From assembly GCA_029202385.1 (NCBI GenBank), contig CP119314.1:64501-128500 (forward strand): 64,000 nucleotides of DNA. The letters run 5' to 3'. Under the pieces are notes generated by a model. The model was given only the letters and a program-made list of their open reading frames with translations. It ran no database searches and was not told the DNA's origin. The translations under genes and the position numbers were made by a program. The DNA comes from Candidatus Sphingomonas phytovorans (GTDB taxonomy: Bacteria; Pseudomonadota; Alphaproteobacteria; Sphingomonadales; Sphingomonadaceae). Every line of letters starts with the position of its first letter. The stretch's first letter is position 1. Below, in pieces: positions 1-9,257 of this stretch.

Positions 1-360
1 CCGGTGCCGCTGGCCGAGATCGTGGCGAAGCAGAATATCCCTGCGAAGTTCCTGACCGTCATCCTTTCGGAGATGAACCGCGAAGGCCTGGTCGCTTCGC
101 AGCGTGGCCGCGACGGTGGGTATATGCTCGCGGTCGATCCGGCGCAGGTCCGCATCGGCGATCTGGTGCGGATGACGCATGGCTCGCTCGCGCTCGTACC
201 ATGTGCGAGCCGCTTCCGTTACGAACGGTGCGACAATTGCGTCACCGAGGCTGAATGTCGCCTGCACCATCTGATGCTTCATCTGCGCGACGAAACGGCA
301 CGAATCCTGGATGCCGTCACGCTGGCCCAGCCCTTGCCCGAGGGACTAAACTCTACTTAA
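1..360 (+). CDS. Rrf2-family transcriptional regulator, 5'-truncated by window edge
   Basis: C-terminal 119 codons of an Rrf2-type winged-helix regulator. Visible are the end of the DNA-binding domain (IPAKFLTVIL and the wing motif RGRDGGY) and a cysteine cluster spaced C-x8-C-x2-C-x5-C (PCASR...CDNC...EC), which in IscR, NsrR and relatives holds an Fe-S cluster. The start lies outside the window, and the GTG at 4 is internal. The gene lies directly upstream of ssuD. A perfect 17-bp palindrome overlaps its stop codon and recurs at two other promoters of the cluster, so I infer that it controls the neighbouring sulfur genes, possibly through cluster status or a thiol ligand. Family is clear; the effector is not known from sequence. 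Confidence 0.9.
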   Translation, partial: PVPLAEIVAKQNIPAKFLTVILSEMNREGLVASQRGRDGGYMLAVDPAQVRIGDLVRMTHGSLALVPCASRFRYERCDNCVTEAECRLHHLMLHLRDETARILDAVTLAQPLPEGLNST

Positions 361-368
361 TCAGTAGA
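352..368. promoter_or_regulatory. 17-bp palindromic operator, copy A (TCTACT-N5-AGTAGA)
   Basis: Perfect inverted repeat TCTACT TAATC AGTAGA overlapping the stop codon of the Rrf2 gene, 77 bp before the ssuD start. The same arms recur at 8027-8043 and 9258-9274. Likely the binding site of the adjacent Rrf2 regulator (inference). Confidence 0.6.
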
Positions 369-445
369 CAATTAATCCTGCTTTGCCGGCACGACGCGGA
401 AGCGCTTGCCTGTGCTCCACGGAAACGAGCGCAGGAGTTTTGGAA

Positions 446-1651
446 ATGTCGGGTTTCATCGGGTCGGGGGCGGCGGATCGCAGCCCGCTGGATTTCCTGT
501 GGTTCATACCGTCGGGCGGCGACAATCGCCGGCTCGCCTGGCCCGAGGGCGAACGGACGCCCGATCCGGACTATCTGCGCCAGGTGGCGGTGGCGGCCGA
601 CCGGCTCGGCTATTATGGCGTGCTGATGCCGACCGGTGCGATGTGCGCCGATGCATGGATCACCGCCGCTTCCATCGCGCCCTTCACCGAGAATCTCAGG
701 CTGCTGGTTGCGCTTCGTCCCGGGCTTACCGCACCCGCCGAGGCGGTGCGCCAGGCGGCGGCGCTCGACCGGCTGTCGAACGGGCGTGCGTTGCTGAACG
801 TCGTGACGGGCGGCAGTCCGCAAGCGCTCGCGCAGGATGGCATCTTCCTGGATCATACCCAGCGCTATGAACAGACCGCCGAGTTTCTCGACATCTGGCG
901 CAAGCTCGCGCGCGGCGAGACCGTGAGCCAGAAGGGGGAGTATCTCTCCATCGAGAATGGCCGGCTGATCTTTCCTTTCGTGCAGGAGCCGCACGCGCCG
1001 ATCTGGTTCGGCGGCTCTTCGGAGATCGCGCGCGAGATCGCTGCCGAGCATGTCGACGTCTATCTGGCCTGGGGTGAGCCGCCTTCGCAACTCAAGGAGA
1101 TCATCGACGACGTCCGCGAGCGGGCGGCGCGACGGGGGCGCACGATCCGTTTCGGTCTGCGCATTCACTTCATCGTGCGAGAGACCGAGGCCGAGGCCTG
1201 GGATGCCGCCAGCGATCTCATCCGCTACGTGACCGATGAGCAGATCGCCCAGTTCCAGGGCTATCTCACCAAGGGCAGCGACTCGGTCGGCCAGGCGCGC
1301 ATGCAGGCACTGCACAAGGGCAGCCGCGCCAACCTCGAGATCGCGCCCAATCTCTGGGCCGGGATCGGGCTGGTACGGACCGGCGCGGGCACCGCGCTCG
1401 TCGGCGATCCCGACACGATAGCGGAGCGGCTGCAGGAATATGCCGATATCGGCGTGGATACGATCATCGGGTCTGGCTATCCGCATCTCGAGGAAGCCTA
1501 TCGGGTCGCCGAACTGCTCTTCCCGAAGCTCAACCTGCCGCATCGCCGCGGTGCGACGCTGCCGTCGCTCAGGCCCTATTTCGCGCCACCTTCGGCAGAC
1601 CAGGGCGTGGGCAAGGTGAGGGAGGCGATCCCCGCCGGCCGCTTCACCTGA
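446..1651 (+). CDS. ssuD: FMNH2-dependent alkanesulfonate monooxygenase SsuD
   Basis: 401 aa. Two-component flavin monooxygenase (TIM barrel, bacterial-luciferase-like) that uses FMNH2 and O2 to cleave C-S bonds of alkanesulfonates, releasing sulfite and an aldehyde in the cytoplasm. Close along its whole length to SsuD as I know it: [55 protein letters not shown] and [12 protein letters not shown]. Cys67 ([10 protein letters not shown]), Arg239 and His241 match the E. coli Cys54, Arg226 and His228. Start chosen at ATG 446 because AGGAG (433-437) lies 8 nt upstream; the frame is open to 383 but lacks such a site. Converges with the ssuABC operon (6 nt apart). No SsuE flavin reductase is seen in the window. 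Confidence 0.93.
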   Translation: MSGFIGSGAADRSPLDFLWFIPSGGDNRRLAWPEGERTPDPDYLRQVAVAADRLGYYGVLMPTGAMCADAWITAASIAPFTENLRLLVALRPGLTAPAEAVRQAAALDRLSNGRALLNVVTGGSPQALAQDGIFLDHTQRYEQTAEFLDIWRKLARGETVSQKGEYLSIENGRLIFPFVQEPHAPIWFGGSSEIAREIAAEHVDVYLAWGEPPSQLKEIIDDVRERAARRGRTIRFGLRIHFIVRETEAEAWDAASDLIRYVTDEQIAQFQGYLTKGSDSVGQARMQALHKGSRANLEIAPNLWAGIGLVRTGAGTALVGDPDTIAERLQEYADIGVDTIIGSGYPHLEEAYRVAELLFPKLNLPHRRGATLPSLRPYFAPPSADQGVGKVREAIPAGRFT

Positions 1652-1657
1652 AGCGGC

Positions 1658-2413
1658 TCAACGGCCGAGCAGGCGGTCGAGGATCAGGCCCTCGAGCGCC
1701 GCCAGCTCGGCATCGCCGTGGCGGCGCGGGCGGGCGACCGAAATCGGCAGATCGAGGGCGACCCTTCCGGCCTCCAGCACGACGACCCGATCGGCCAGCG
1801 CCACTGCTTCCGCGACATCATGGGTGACGAGCAACGCGGAGAAGCCTTCACTGGTCCAGACCGTTTCTACCAGCGCCTGCATCTCGATCCTGGTCAGGGC
1901 GTCGAGCGCGCCAAGCGGTTCGTCGAGCGCGAGCAGACGAGGGTGGCTGATCAAGGCGCGGGCGAGCGCGACGCGCTGGCGCTGGCCGCCGGAGAGCGTG
2001 CCGGGCCATTCCTCCGCCTTGTCGGCAAGGCCCACCTCGGCGAGCCGGGCGTCGATCAGCCGGTCGCGCTCGGCACGGTCGAGCCCGGCCGGAGCGCCGA
2101 TAGCGACATTGTCCCGGACCGTGGCCCAGGGCAACAGCCGCGGCTCCTGGAATACCAGGCGGGCCGCTGCACGGTCGACCTCGATGCTGCCCCCGCCGGC
2201 CGGCACCAGGCCCATGATCGCCCGCAACAGGGTGCTCTTGCCGCAACCCGACCTGCCCACGATCGCGACGAACTCGCCCGGCGCGATCGACAGGCTCAGC
2301 CGGTCGAGCACCTGGTTCGCCCCGAAGGCGACCGATAGCTCGCGGACGACGACGGATGCACCGGCATCCGGGCGGTCGGCCTGCTCGACGAGGCGAAGCG
2401 CGGGAAGGTTCAT
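1658..2413 (-). CDS. ssuB: aliphatic sulfonate ABC transporter ATP-binding protein
   Basis: 251 aa. Nucleotide-binding subunit of the sulfonate importer. Walker [10 protein letters not shown] at 53-61, Q-loop Gln89, signature LSGGQ at 140-144, Walker B LLALDEP at 160-166, followed by the D-loop region. Last gene of the leftward operon; the start codon lies 3 nt after the permease stop. The PWATVRDN segment and overall length fit the SsuB/TauB group. The flanking ssuA and ssuD support sulfonates over taurine, nitrate or thiamine precursors, but the exact substrate cannot be read from the ATPase. Confidence 0.9.
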   Translation of the reverse strand: MNLPALRLVEQADRPDAGASVVVRELSVAFGANQVLDRLSLSIAPGEFVAIVGRSGCGKSTLLRAIMGLVPAGGGSIEVDRAAARLVFQEPRLLPWATVRDNVAIGAPAGLDRAERDRLIDARLAEVGLADKAEEWPGTLSGGQRQRVALARALISHPRLLALDEPLGALDALTRIEMQALVETVWTSEGFSALLVTHDVAEAVALADRVVVLEAGRVALDLPISVARPRRHGDAELAALEGLILDRLLGR

Positions 2414-2416
2414 GAG

Positions 2417-3196
2417 TCAGGCCTTTGCATAAGCAGGATTCCAGCTGAGCAGCCGGTGTTCGAGCGCGCGGGTCAGGCTGTCGGCGAGCTTGCCGAGCGC
2501 GGCATAGACGAAGATCGCGAGTACGATGATGTCGGTCTGGCTGAACTCGCGTGCCTGGATCGCCAGATAGCCGATCCCCGAATTGGCGGCGATCGTCTCG
2601 GCGACGATCAGGGTCAGCCACATGATGCCGAGTCCGTACCGCAGGCCGACCAGGATCGAGGGCAGAGCGCCGGGGAAGATCACGCGGCGGAACAACGTCC
2701 AGCGGTCCATGCCGTAGATTCGGCCCATCTCGATCAGCTGCGGGTCGACCGAGACCACACCGTGATAGGTGTTGAGATAGATAGGGAAGAAGATGCCCCA
2801 GGCGACGAGCAGGATCTTGGCCTGCTCGCCGATGCCGAACCACAGGATGACCAGCGGCAGAAGCGCGAGATGGGGAATGGTGCGCACCATCTGCAAGGTG
2901 GGATCGAGCAGCCGGCGCGCGAAGGGCGAAAGGCCGCAGAGCAGGCCGAGCAGGAAGCTGATCGACCCGCCGATGGCGAGCCCGGTCAGCGCCCGCCCGG
3001 TGCTCACCGCCAGATGATGGATCAGCTCTCCATCAGCGATCAGTTCCGCGCCCGCTTTCACTACCGCGGTGGGTGCCGGCAGGATCTGCGAGGGCAGCAA
3101 TCCCGCGGTCGATGCGAGCTGCCAGATTGCGAGCAGCCCGACCGGCACGATCGCCGCGACGAACGGGCTGTCCTTCCAGCCGGCGGCGCGGGTCAT
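2417..3196 (-). CDS. ssuC: aliphatic sulfonate ABC transporter permease
   Basis: 259 aa inner-membrane permease with about six hydrophobic segments and the EAA-type loop (EMGRIYGMDRWTLFRRVIFPGALPS split over the cytoplasmic loop, residues ~150-175) that docks the ATPase. The start overlaps the ssuA stop by four bases (ATGA), so translation is probably coupled. Family: BPD_transp_1, SsuC/TauC/NrtB type. Confidence 0.9.
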   Translation of the reverse strand: MTRAAGWKDSPFVAAIVPVGLLAIWQLASTAGLLPSQILPAPTAVVKAGAELIADGELIHHLAVSTGRALTGLAIGGSISFLLGLLCGLSPFARRLLDPTLQMVRTIPHLALLPLVILWFGIGEQAKILLVAWGIFFPIYLNTYHGVVSVDPQLIEMGRIYGMDRWTLFRRVIFPGALPSILVGLRYGLGIMWLTLIVAETIAANSGIGYLAIQAREFSQTDIIVLAIFVYAALGKLADSLTRALEHRLLSWNPAYAKA

Positions 3197-4167
3197 GTCA
3201 CGGGTTTCCAGTCGGTCCAGGCTGCCTTGGATGCGTCGATCTTTTTCGGGATCACTCGCGCCTCGAACAGATAGTCGGAGACCTTCTGCTGGTTGGCGAT
3301 GATGGCCGGCGTGACAGGATCGACGGCGAACAGGAAATCCTTGTAGCGCGCCAGCATCCCGTCGAGCACCTGCGGCGGCAGCCGCGTCGCCTTGGCGACC
3401 TGGTCGCGATAATAGGTGCGATGGGCATTGCCCCAGGCCGCCTCGGTCCTCAGCTCGTCGAGCGTCGTTTGCAATATCTCGGCGCGCTCACGCACGAACG
3501 CGCCCGAGGCGACATAGAAGGCGACGGTGTTGATGTCCGATATGGGCAGCGGTACCTCGTGCGCGCCGCCACGGACCTGGGCGAGGGTGAAGAAGGGATC
3601 CCAGATCGCCCACGCATCGACCGAGCCATTGGCAAGCGCGGTCTGTGCGTCGCCGGGCGCCAGATTGGCGACGATGATGTCGCTAAGGCCAAGGCCGACC
3701 TGTTTCAGCGCTGCCGCCAGTTCGAACTCCGATGAGGACCCCTTGGTATAGGCAATCCGCTTGCCCTTGAGCTGAGCGAGCGTGGTGACGCTCGACCTGG
3801 CCGGGACGAGCAAGCCGCTGCCGACCAGCCCGGGCACGCTCTGCGCGGCGACATAGAACAGGTCCGTTCCCGCGGACTGGGCGTAGACCACCGGCGTATT
3901 GCCGACGAGGCCGATATCGACCGCGCCAGCGCGGATCGCCTCGATCAGCGGTGGTCCCGACGCGAACTCGACCCATTTGACCGGGCCGATGCCGCGCTTT
4001 TCGAGACGCGCGGCGAATTCGCCGCGCGTCTGGGCAAGGAAGGGGACGCCGTTCTTCTGCGTGGCGAAGATCACGTCCTTGCGTGCAGGCTTGTTCGTGC
4101 AACCGGTGAGCGCGAGAGCGGCGGCGGTGCCACCGAGCAGTGCGAGGGATTCACGGCGGGTGATCAT
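3193..4167 (-). CDS. ssuA: sulfonate-binding lipoprotein/periplasmic protein SsuA
   Basis: 324 aa solute-binding protein of the SsuA/NMT1 fold. The N-terminus has twin arginines (TRRESL), a hydrophobic stretch and a lipobox LALTGC with Cys23, so it is predicted to be exported, possibly via Tat, and lipid-anchored. Motifs typical of the family include YTKGSSSEF and VDAWAIWDPFF. It delivers sulfonates to the SsuC/SsuB pair. The ATG overlaps the stop of a 24-codon upstream ORF (4164-4238), an unusual arrangement that suggests coupled translation. Confidence 0.9.
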   Translation of the reverse strand: MITRRESLALLGGTAAALALTGCTNKPARKDVIFATQKNGVPFLAQTRGEFAARLEKRGIGPVKWVEFASGPPLIEAIRAGAVDIGLVGNTPVVYAQSAGTDLFYVAAQSVPGLVGSGLLVPARSSVTTLAQLKGKRIAYTKGSSSEFELAAALKQVGLGLSDIIVANLAPGDAQTALANGSVDAWAIWDPFFTLAQVRGGAHEVPLPISDINTVAFYVASGAFVRERAEILQTTLDELRTEAAWGNAHRTYYRDQVAKATRLPPQVLDGMLARYKDFLFAVDPVTPAIIANQQKVSDYLFEARVIPKKIDASKAAWTDWKPVT

Positions 4168-4238
4168 TGTGCGGTCTCCGGCAGGGGCTCGGGATGCGGC
4201 GTGTCCTGACAGGCGCTGGAATTTGTAGAGACGGTCAT
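4164..4238 (-). CDS. 24-aa leader peptide ORF upstream of ssuA
   Basis: Tiny ORF beginning MTVSTNSSACQD and ending LPETAQ, with one cysteine (Cys10). It has its own strong Shine-Dalgarno site (GAGGAG) about 8 nt before the ATG, starts 22 nt after the monooxygenase stop, and its TGA overlaps the ssuA ATG. It has no hydrophobic core, so it is not a signal peptide. It could be a translational coupler, a cysteine-responsive leader peptide (such leaders are described upstream of sulfur genes in other bacteria) or a small functional protein. The ORF and its ribosome site are seen directly; the role is inferred. Confidence 0.55.
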   Translation of the reverse strand: MTVSTNSSACQDTPHPEPLPETAQ

Positions 4239-4260
4239 TGCGGGTCTCCTCTTCGGGGCT

Positions 4261-5601
4261 TCATTCGGTGGCGGTGGCAAAGGCCGGGGTTCGGGGGATC
4301 GGCAGCCCGAGATGCTCGCGCAGCGTCGTGCCCGCATAGTCGGTACGGAACAGACCCCGGCGCTGCAGTTCCGGCACGACCAGCTCGGCAAAGCCTTCCA
4401 GGCCCTGCGGCAGGGTCGGTCCCATGATGTTGAAACCGTCGGCGGCACCGCCGACGAACCAGTCCTCGAGCAGATCGGCCACCTCGACTGGCGTGCCGAC
4501 AATCGTCTTGTGCCCGCGCGCGGTGACGACGCGGGCGACAAGCTGGCGAATGGTCAGGCCGTCCGCCCGCGCGGTATCGATGAAGAGCTTCTGGCGGCTT
4601 TGGTAGCCCTGGGTGACGGCCGGGCCGGGCAGGGGGCCGTCGAGCGGATATTGGGACAGGTCGATCCCCATCAGGCCCGATGCCAGGCCCAGGCCGATCC
4701 GCGGAGCGACCAGGTCCTGAAGCTCGTCGTGAAGCCGTAGTGCTTCTTCCCGCGTCCTGGCGACGAACGGCATGATGCCGGGAAGGACGAGCACGTCATC
4801 GGCATTCCGGCCATTGGCGACGGTCGCGTTGCGCAGCCGTTGGCGAAAGGCGATCGCGTCGTCTCGCGCTTGTTGCGCGGTAAAGACCAGTTCGGCCGTG
4901 GCGGCGGCAAGCGCGATGCCGTCATCGGAAGAGCCGGCCTGGACGATCACCGGGTGACCCTGCGGGGTTCGATCAAGCTGCAACGGTCCCTCGACCTTGA
5001 AGAAGCGGCCGTCATGCTTGATCGGGTGGACGCGGCCGGGATCGAAATAGCGTCCGTGCTCGCGATCGGCGAGCAGCGCGCCATCCTCCCAGCTGCCCCA
5101 TAATGCCTTTACGACATCGAGATATTCGCCGGCACGCTCATAGCGGTGGGCATGTTCATATTGATGATCGAGGCCGAAATTGCGCGCCTCCGCGTCGGAG
5201 GCGGACGTCACGCAATTCCACCCCGCGCGGCCACCGCTCAGATGATCGAGCGTCGAGAATTTGCGCGCGAGATGGTAGGGCGGAAGATAGGTTGCGGAGA
5301 CGGTGGCGACGAGCCCGATCCGTTCGGTTTGCGGCGCCAGCGCCGCCAGCAGCGTCAACGGATCGAAATAATAGACCGGCGCACCCCGCGCGGAAAGCTC
5401 GGACGGTGGGCCGAACATCGCGACATTGTCGGCGAAGAAGATCGCGTCGAACTTCGCCTTTTCCGCCACCCGCGCGAGATGCACATAGTGGCGGAGGTCG
5501 GTGAGCGCGCGAGGGCTCGCCGACGGGTGCAGCCAGGCCGAGACATGATGCCCGACACCCATCAGAAAGGCCCCAAGCCGCATCTGCCGGTCGCCTGCCA
5601 T
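4261..5601 (-). CDS. LLM-class flavin monooxygenase, NtaA/SnaA/DszA-like
   Basis: 446 aa. Flavin-dependent monooxygenase of the NtaA/SnaA/DszA (SoxA/DmoA) branch: N-terminal MRLGAFLMGVGHHVSAWLHP, FDAIFFADN, LARKFSTLDHLSGGRAGWNCVTS, VIVQAGSSDDG and GTPVEVADLLEDWF are family hallmarks. Members act with reduced flavin on chelators, dibenzothiophene sulfone, dimethylsulfide and similar compounds. In an operon with ssuABC and a TBDR, this one most likely frees sulfur from an organosulfur compound not handled by SsuD (inference). Starts 2 nt after the TBDR stop; MRLGAF (residue 7) is an alternative start. Confidence 0.85.
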   Translation of the reverse strand: MAGDRQMRLGAFLMGVGHHVSAWLHPSASPRALTDLRHYVHLARVAEKAKFDAIFFADNVAMFGPPSELSARGAPVYYFDPLTLLAALAPQTERIGLVATVSATYLPPYHLARKFSTLDHLSGGRAGWNCVTSASDAEARNFGLDHQYEHAHRYERAGEYLDVVKALWGSWEDGALLADREHGRYFDPGRVHPIKHDGRFFKVEGPLQLDRTPQGHPVIVQAGSSDDGIALAAATAELVFTAQQARDDAIAFRQRLRNATVANGRNADDVLVLPGIMPFVARTREEALRLHDELQDLVAPRIGLGLASGLMGIDLSQYPLDGPLPGPAVTQGYQSRQKLFIDTARADGLTIRQLVARVVTARGHKTIVGTPVEVADLLEDWFVGGAADGFNIMGPTLPQGLEGFAELVVPELQRRGLFRTDYAGTTLREHLGLPIPRTPAFATATE

Positions 5602-5603
5602 GG

Positions 5604-8006
5604 TCAGAAGCGCGCCCGGGCGGTGGCGCCGAAGGTGCGTGGATCGCCGAGAACCCTGACGAAGGGCGAAACCGCGGTCGCCGGGCCGATCCCCACCCCA
5701 TAACGCTTGTCGAACAGGTTGCGGCCCCAGATCTGCAGCGAGTAGCGGCTGTCGCTCGTGCGGATGCCGATGCCCGCATTGGTCACCCCATAGCCCTGCT
5801 GATATCCATAGGCCGAGGCAGCGAGCAGGTTGGTTTCGCTGCGATAGGTCTGGTTGGCATAGCCGATGAGATTGTATTTTTCCGAGACCGGCGCGTCATA
5901 GTCGAGGCTGACCTGCCCGGTCCATTTCGACGAGCCGGGCACGCGCGTTCCGGAAAGATCGATCGAGGTCGGGCCACCCGGATACGTGAATTCGATCGGA
6001 ACAGGCGCGTTCTTGTACGAACGGAAGGTCGCGTCGTTATACGAGCCATTGGCCGACAGCGAGAAGCCGCTGCCGAGCCGCGCCGAGGCTTCGAGCTCGA
6101 CGCCGCGCAGGCGGACACGCGCGGCGTTGCCCAGGAAATTGCCGAGCGTCAGCTTGGTGGGATCGATCTGGGTCGCCTGGAAATCCCTGATGTCGTTCCA
6201 GTAGAAATTGAGGTTGAGCGTCGCGCGGCCGCCGGCCAGCGTCGTCTTGATGCCCGCCTCATAGTCGGTCGACTTTTCGGGATCGATGATGAGCGGCTTG
6301 TCTCCCGTCGCACCGAGATTCGCTGCGCCCGATTTCTCGCCATAGCTGACCGAGGCGTAGAGCAGCACGTTGTCGGATAGCTTGAACGACGGGTTGATGA
6401 GCCAGGACCAGCTGTCGGTGGTGCGCTTGCCGGCGACCCCGATCAGGCCGCCAAAGGCGTTGATGATCGCGGCGCGCGCCGGGGCGAGCTGCGCGGGCAG
6501 GGTGGCGCCGCCGAACACGGTCGGGGTGTTCGATGCCTTTTTGGTTTCGCGGGTGAAACGCACGCCCCCGGTCAGGGCGAGCCGGTCGGTCAGATGCCAG
6601 GTTGCCTGGCCGAACGCCGCACCGCTCGTCACCTGGAGCTTGCCGTACTGGTCATACTCGACGCCGTCGAGGATTGCGGGCGAGAGCGCCGCCGGCGGCA
6701 GCGCGCCGGTCAGGAAATATCTGGTCGAGTCCGACTGGAAGATCGAGCGGTTGTTGCTGACCAGATCCTCGCGCAGGAAATAGCCGCCGGCTTGCCAGTC
6801 AAGGGCACCGCCAGTCCGGCTCGCGAGCCTGATCTCCTGTGAATATTGGTCGACATCGACATCGTAGCCGGCCCGCAGGATCGAGAAGGGAGTTCCGTCG
6901 CTGTCGTTTTTTGGCCGGAAGCGAAGCTGGCGCCAGGCGGTCACCGAGGTCAGCGTCGGCCCGCCCAGATCGATCGTCAGTTCGTTGGAGGCGCCGTTGA
7001 CCTTGCTGCTGATCCGATCCTGCGTGTTGAGGTTGGCGTTCTGGCTGCCCTTGTAGCTGGGCGTATAGCCGAAGATCGACTGGAGCTTGTTCTGCCACGC
7101 ACCCGCGCGGACGGTGCCGTTGGCGAAGGTCGTCGCATCGGCGAAGGACGGGTAGTAGTTGTTGTATTCGTTGGTCTCGTAGTGCTCGGCGATCAGCCGG
7201 CTGGTGACCGCGCCGCTCTGGAACAGCAACTGGCCGCGCGCGGCCCAGCGGTTCACGTCCAGATATTTCTGCCCGTCATAGGCGTTTTTCGCCCAGCCGT
7301 CCGAGCGGTCGACATAGAAGGTCGCGCGATAGGCGAGGGTATCGCCGATCAGCGGGCCCGTGGCGTTGGCGCGTACCTGGAAGCGGTTCTGGTTGCCGTA
7401 CCCGGCTTCGAGATTGAGCTCTGGATCGAAGCTCGGCCGCTTGGTGGTGACGATCAGCGCGCCGATCGTCGTGTTCTTGCCGAGCAGCGTGCCCTGAGGC
7501 CCGCGCACCAGCTCGATATGATCGAGGTCGACAAAGTCGAGCCAGCTGAATCCGACATGAGTGAAGAAGACATTGTCGACGATCAGGCCGACGCCCGATT
7601 CAGCGCCGTCATTGTTGGCGTTGCCGCCGAGCCCGCGGACATAGAGCCCCGAGACCCGGGTGTTCTGCTGGACGGCAGCGAAGTTGGGCAGCTTGGCCGC
7701 GAAATCGGCGACGCGGTAGAGATGCTGCTCGGCGAGCGCGCTGCCCGAAACCGCCGTGATTGCCACCGGCACGTCCTGCAGCCGTTCCTCGCGACGGCGT
7801 GCCGTGACCAGGATTTCTGCATTGTCGCGGCTCTGCGGCTCGGCCGCGGGATCGTCGACGGCCGCGTCATTGGCAGCCGGATCCTTGGCCGCGTGATCTC
7901 CGGCAGCCGGATCCGGCCCTGGGCCCTCCGCCCATGCCGGGGCCGCAACGAGGGCGGTGAATGCGGTTGCCGCGAGGGCGATGAACCTGACTTTCCTGAT
8001 GCGCAT
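5604..8006 (-). CDS. TonB-dependent receptor of the sulfonate operon
   Basis: 800 aa outer-membrane receptor. Signal peptide ends near APAWA; it is followed by a low-complexity Asp/Ala/Pro linker (DPAAGDHAAKDPAAND...). The plug domain starts at ILVTARRREERLQDVPVAI and contains ELVRGPQGTLLGKNTTIGAL; the beta-barrel ends in a terminal Phe (ATARARF). First gene of the leftward operon, with GGGAGG ahead of the ATG and the palindromic operator copy B 21 nt upstream. Context suggests active uptake of a sulfonate or other organosulfur compound across the outer membrane, upstream of SsuABC. The plug has no N-terminal signalling extension, so it is not an FpvA-type transducer. Confidence 0.9.
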   Translation of the reverse strand: MRIRKVRFIALAATAFTALVAAPAWAEGPGPDPAAGDHAAKDPAANDAAVDDPAAEPQSRDNAEILVTARRREERLQDVPVAITAVSGSALAEQHLYRVADFAAKLPNFAAVQQNTRVSGLYVRGLGGNANNDGAESGVGLIVDNVFFTHVGFSWLDFVDLDHIELVRGPQGTLLGKNTTIGALIVTTKRPSFDPELNLEAGYGNQNRFQVRANATGPLIGDTLAYRATFYVDRSDGWAKNAYDGQKYLDVNRWAARGQLLFQSGAVTSRLIAEHYETNEYNNYYPSFADATTFANGTVRAGAWQNKLQSIFGYTPSYKGSQNANLNTQDRISSKVNGASNELTIDLGGPTLTSVTAWRQLRFRPKNDSDGTPFSILRAGYDVDVDQYSQEIRLASRTGGALDWQAGGYFLREDLVSNNRSIFQSDSTRYFLTGALPPAALSPAILDGVEYDQYGKLQVTSGAAFGQATWHLTDRLALTGGVRFTRETKKASNTPTVFGGATLPAQLAPARAAIINAFGGLIGVAGKRTTDSWSWLINPSFKLSDNVLLYASVSYGEKSGAANLGATGDKPLIIDPEKSTDYEAGIKTTLAGGRATLNLNFYWNDIRDFQATQIDPTKLTLGNFLGNAARVRLRGVELEASARLGSGFSLSANGSYNDATFRSYKNAPVPIEFTYPGGPTSIDLSGTRVPGSSKWTGQVSLDYDAPVSEKYNLIGYANQTYRSETNLLAASAYGYQQGYGVTNAGIGIRTSDSRYSLQIWGRNLFDKRYGVGIGPATAVSPFVRVLGDPRTFGATARARF

Positions 8007-8026
8007 ATGTGTGTGCCTCCCTTATC

Positions 8027-8043
8027 TCTATCATTCTAGTAGA
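8027..8043 (-). promoter_or_regulatory. 17-bp palindromic operator, copy B
   Basis: Read on the minus strand: TCTACT AGAAT GATAGA, with arms matching copies A and C (four of six right-arm positions paired). Lies 21-37 nt before the TBDR start, where a repressor would cover the promoter. A longer imperfect palindrome TCTCTA...TAGAGA surrounds it (8025-8045). Confidence 0.55.
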
Positions 8044-8196
8044 GATTAAAGCGGGCAACCCGAGTTCCGCTTCGGAGGGCTGAGCAAAAACTATCAGGGC
8101 GGATCGGCCGGTCCCCGGCGTCGCGATCGCGACGTCATGATCTATTGTCCATCAATTCGATAGGATATAAGCTCGGCCCGATCAGTGGAGTCGCAT

Positions 8197-9174
8197 ATGA
8201 AGGCCAACAGCATCCTCGAAACCATCGGGAACACGCCGCATGTCAGGCTGCAGCGGTTGTTCCCGGACGCTGAAGTGTGGATCAAGTCCGAGCGCTCGAA
8301 CCCGGGCGGCTCGATGAAGGACCGCATCGCGCTGGCGATGATCGAGGCCGCCGAGCGCAAGGGGCTTCTGCGTCCGGGAGGCACGATTATCGAGCCGACC
8401 AGCGGCAATACCGGGGTCGGCCTGGCGCTGGTTGCCGCGGTCAAGGGCTATCGGCTGACCCTTGTCATGCCTGAGAGCATGTCGCTTGAACGGCGCCGGC
8501 TGATGCTGGCCTATGGCGCGACCTTCGATCTCACGCCGCGCGAAAAGGGCATGAAGGGCGCCATCGAGCGCGCGTTCGAACTGGTGCGGGAGACGCCCGG
8601 GGCCTGGATGCCCCAGCAGTTCGACAATCCCGCCAATATCGATGCGCATGTCCATACTACCGCGCAGGAGGTCTTCGCCGATTTCCGGGACGACCCGGTC
8701 GACGCGATCATCACCGGCGTCGGCACCGGTGGCCACATCACAGCGCTTGCCGAGACGCTGAAGATGGAATGGCAGGGCCTGCAGGTCTTCGCCGTCGAGC
8801 CCGAGCTCTCCCCGGTAATCTCGGGTGGACGGCCGGGCGCTCACCCCATCCAGGGCATCGGCGCGGGTTTCATTCCCACCAATCTCCATGCCGACATGCT
8901 CGACGGGGTGATCCAGGTGAGCGCTGAGGAGGCGCGGATATTCGCGCGCCGGGCGGCGCGTGAGGAAGGGCTGCTCGTTGGGCTGAGCTCGGGGGCGACC
9001 CTCGCCGCCATCGCCCGCAAGCTTCCCGAACTGGCCGGCGCGCGCATTCTGGGCTTCGCCTATGACACGGGCGAGCGCTATCTCTCAGTGCCCGATTTCC
9101 TGCCGACCGAGGAGGCGAGCGCGACCGCGGCCGAGCCCGCGCTGGTCCTGGCCGGGCCGTGCCGCGGGCATTGA
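8197..9174 (+). CDS. cysK: cysteine synthase A-type PLP enzyme
   Basis: 325 aa fold-type II PLP enzyme (O-acetylserine sulfhydrylase/cystathionine beta-synthase family), which makes cysteine from O-acetylserine and sulfide. Schiff-base lysine Lys41 lies in PGGSMKDR, the substrate loop EPTSGNTG is at about 66-73, and the phosphate-binding loop is GVGTGGH. Start at ATG 8197 is supported by GGAG 6 nt upstream; GTG 8185 would place that site inside the gene. The product would assimilate sulfur released by the two monooxygenases after sulfite reduction. Expressed divergently from the TBDR operon. It could instead be a CysM/Cbs-like paralogue using a different sulfur donor. Confidence 0.85.
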   Translation: MKANSILETIGNTPHVRLQRLFPDAEVWIKSERSNPGGSMKDRIALAMIEAAERKGLLRPGGTIIEPTSGNTGVGLALVAAVKGYRLTLVMPESMSLERRRLMLAYGATFDLTPREKGMKGAIERAFELVRETPGAWMPQQFDNPANIDAHVHTTAQEVFADFRDDPVDAIITGVGTGGHITALAETLKMEWQGLQVFAVEPELSPVISGGRPGAHPIQGIGAGFIPTNLHADMLDGVIQVSAEEARIFARRAAREEGLLVGLSSGATLAAIARKLPELAGARILGFAYDTGERYLSVPDFLPTEEASATAAEPALVLAGPCRGH

Positions 9175-9257
9175 ACGCACAAGGCGGGCCGGCCTCGTGT
9201 ACGACGGGAGCAGTGGAACAACCTTCATCTCGCGCCGCCGAAGCATTTATTTGTTTA

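Noticed and set aside
353..1543. 396-aa open frame on the minus strand opposite ssuD
   Set aside because: It is the shadow of a GC-rich gene; SsuD on the plus strand has full family similarity, while this frame has none.
8142..8172. TCTAT...ATAGGA repeat upstream of cysK as a fourth operator copy
   Set aside because: Arm spacing is about 15 nt, not 5, and the arms do not match TCTACT.
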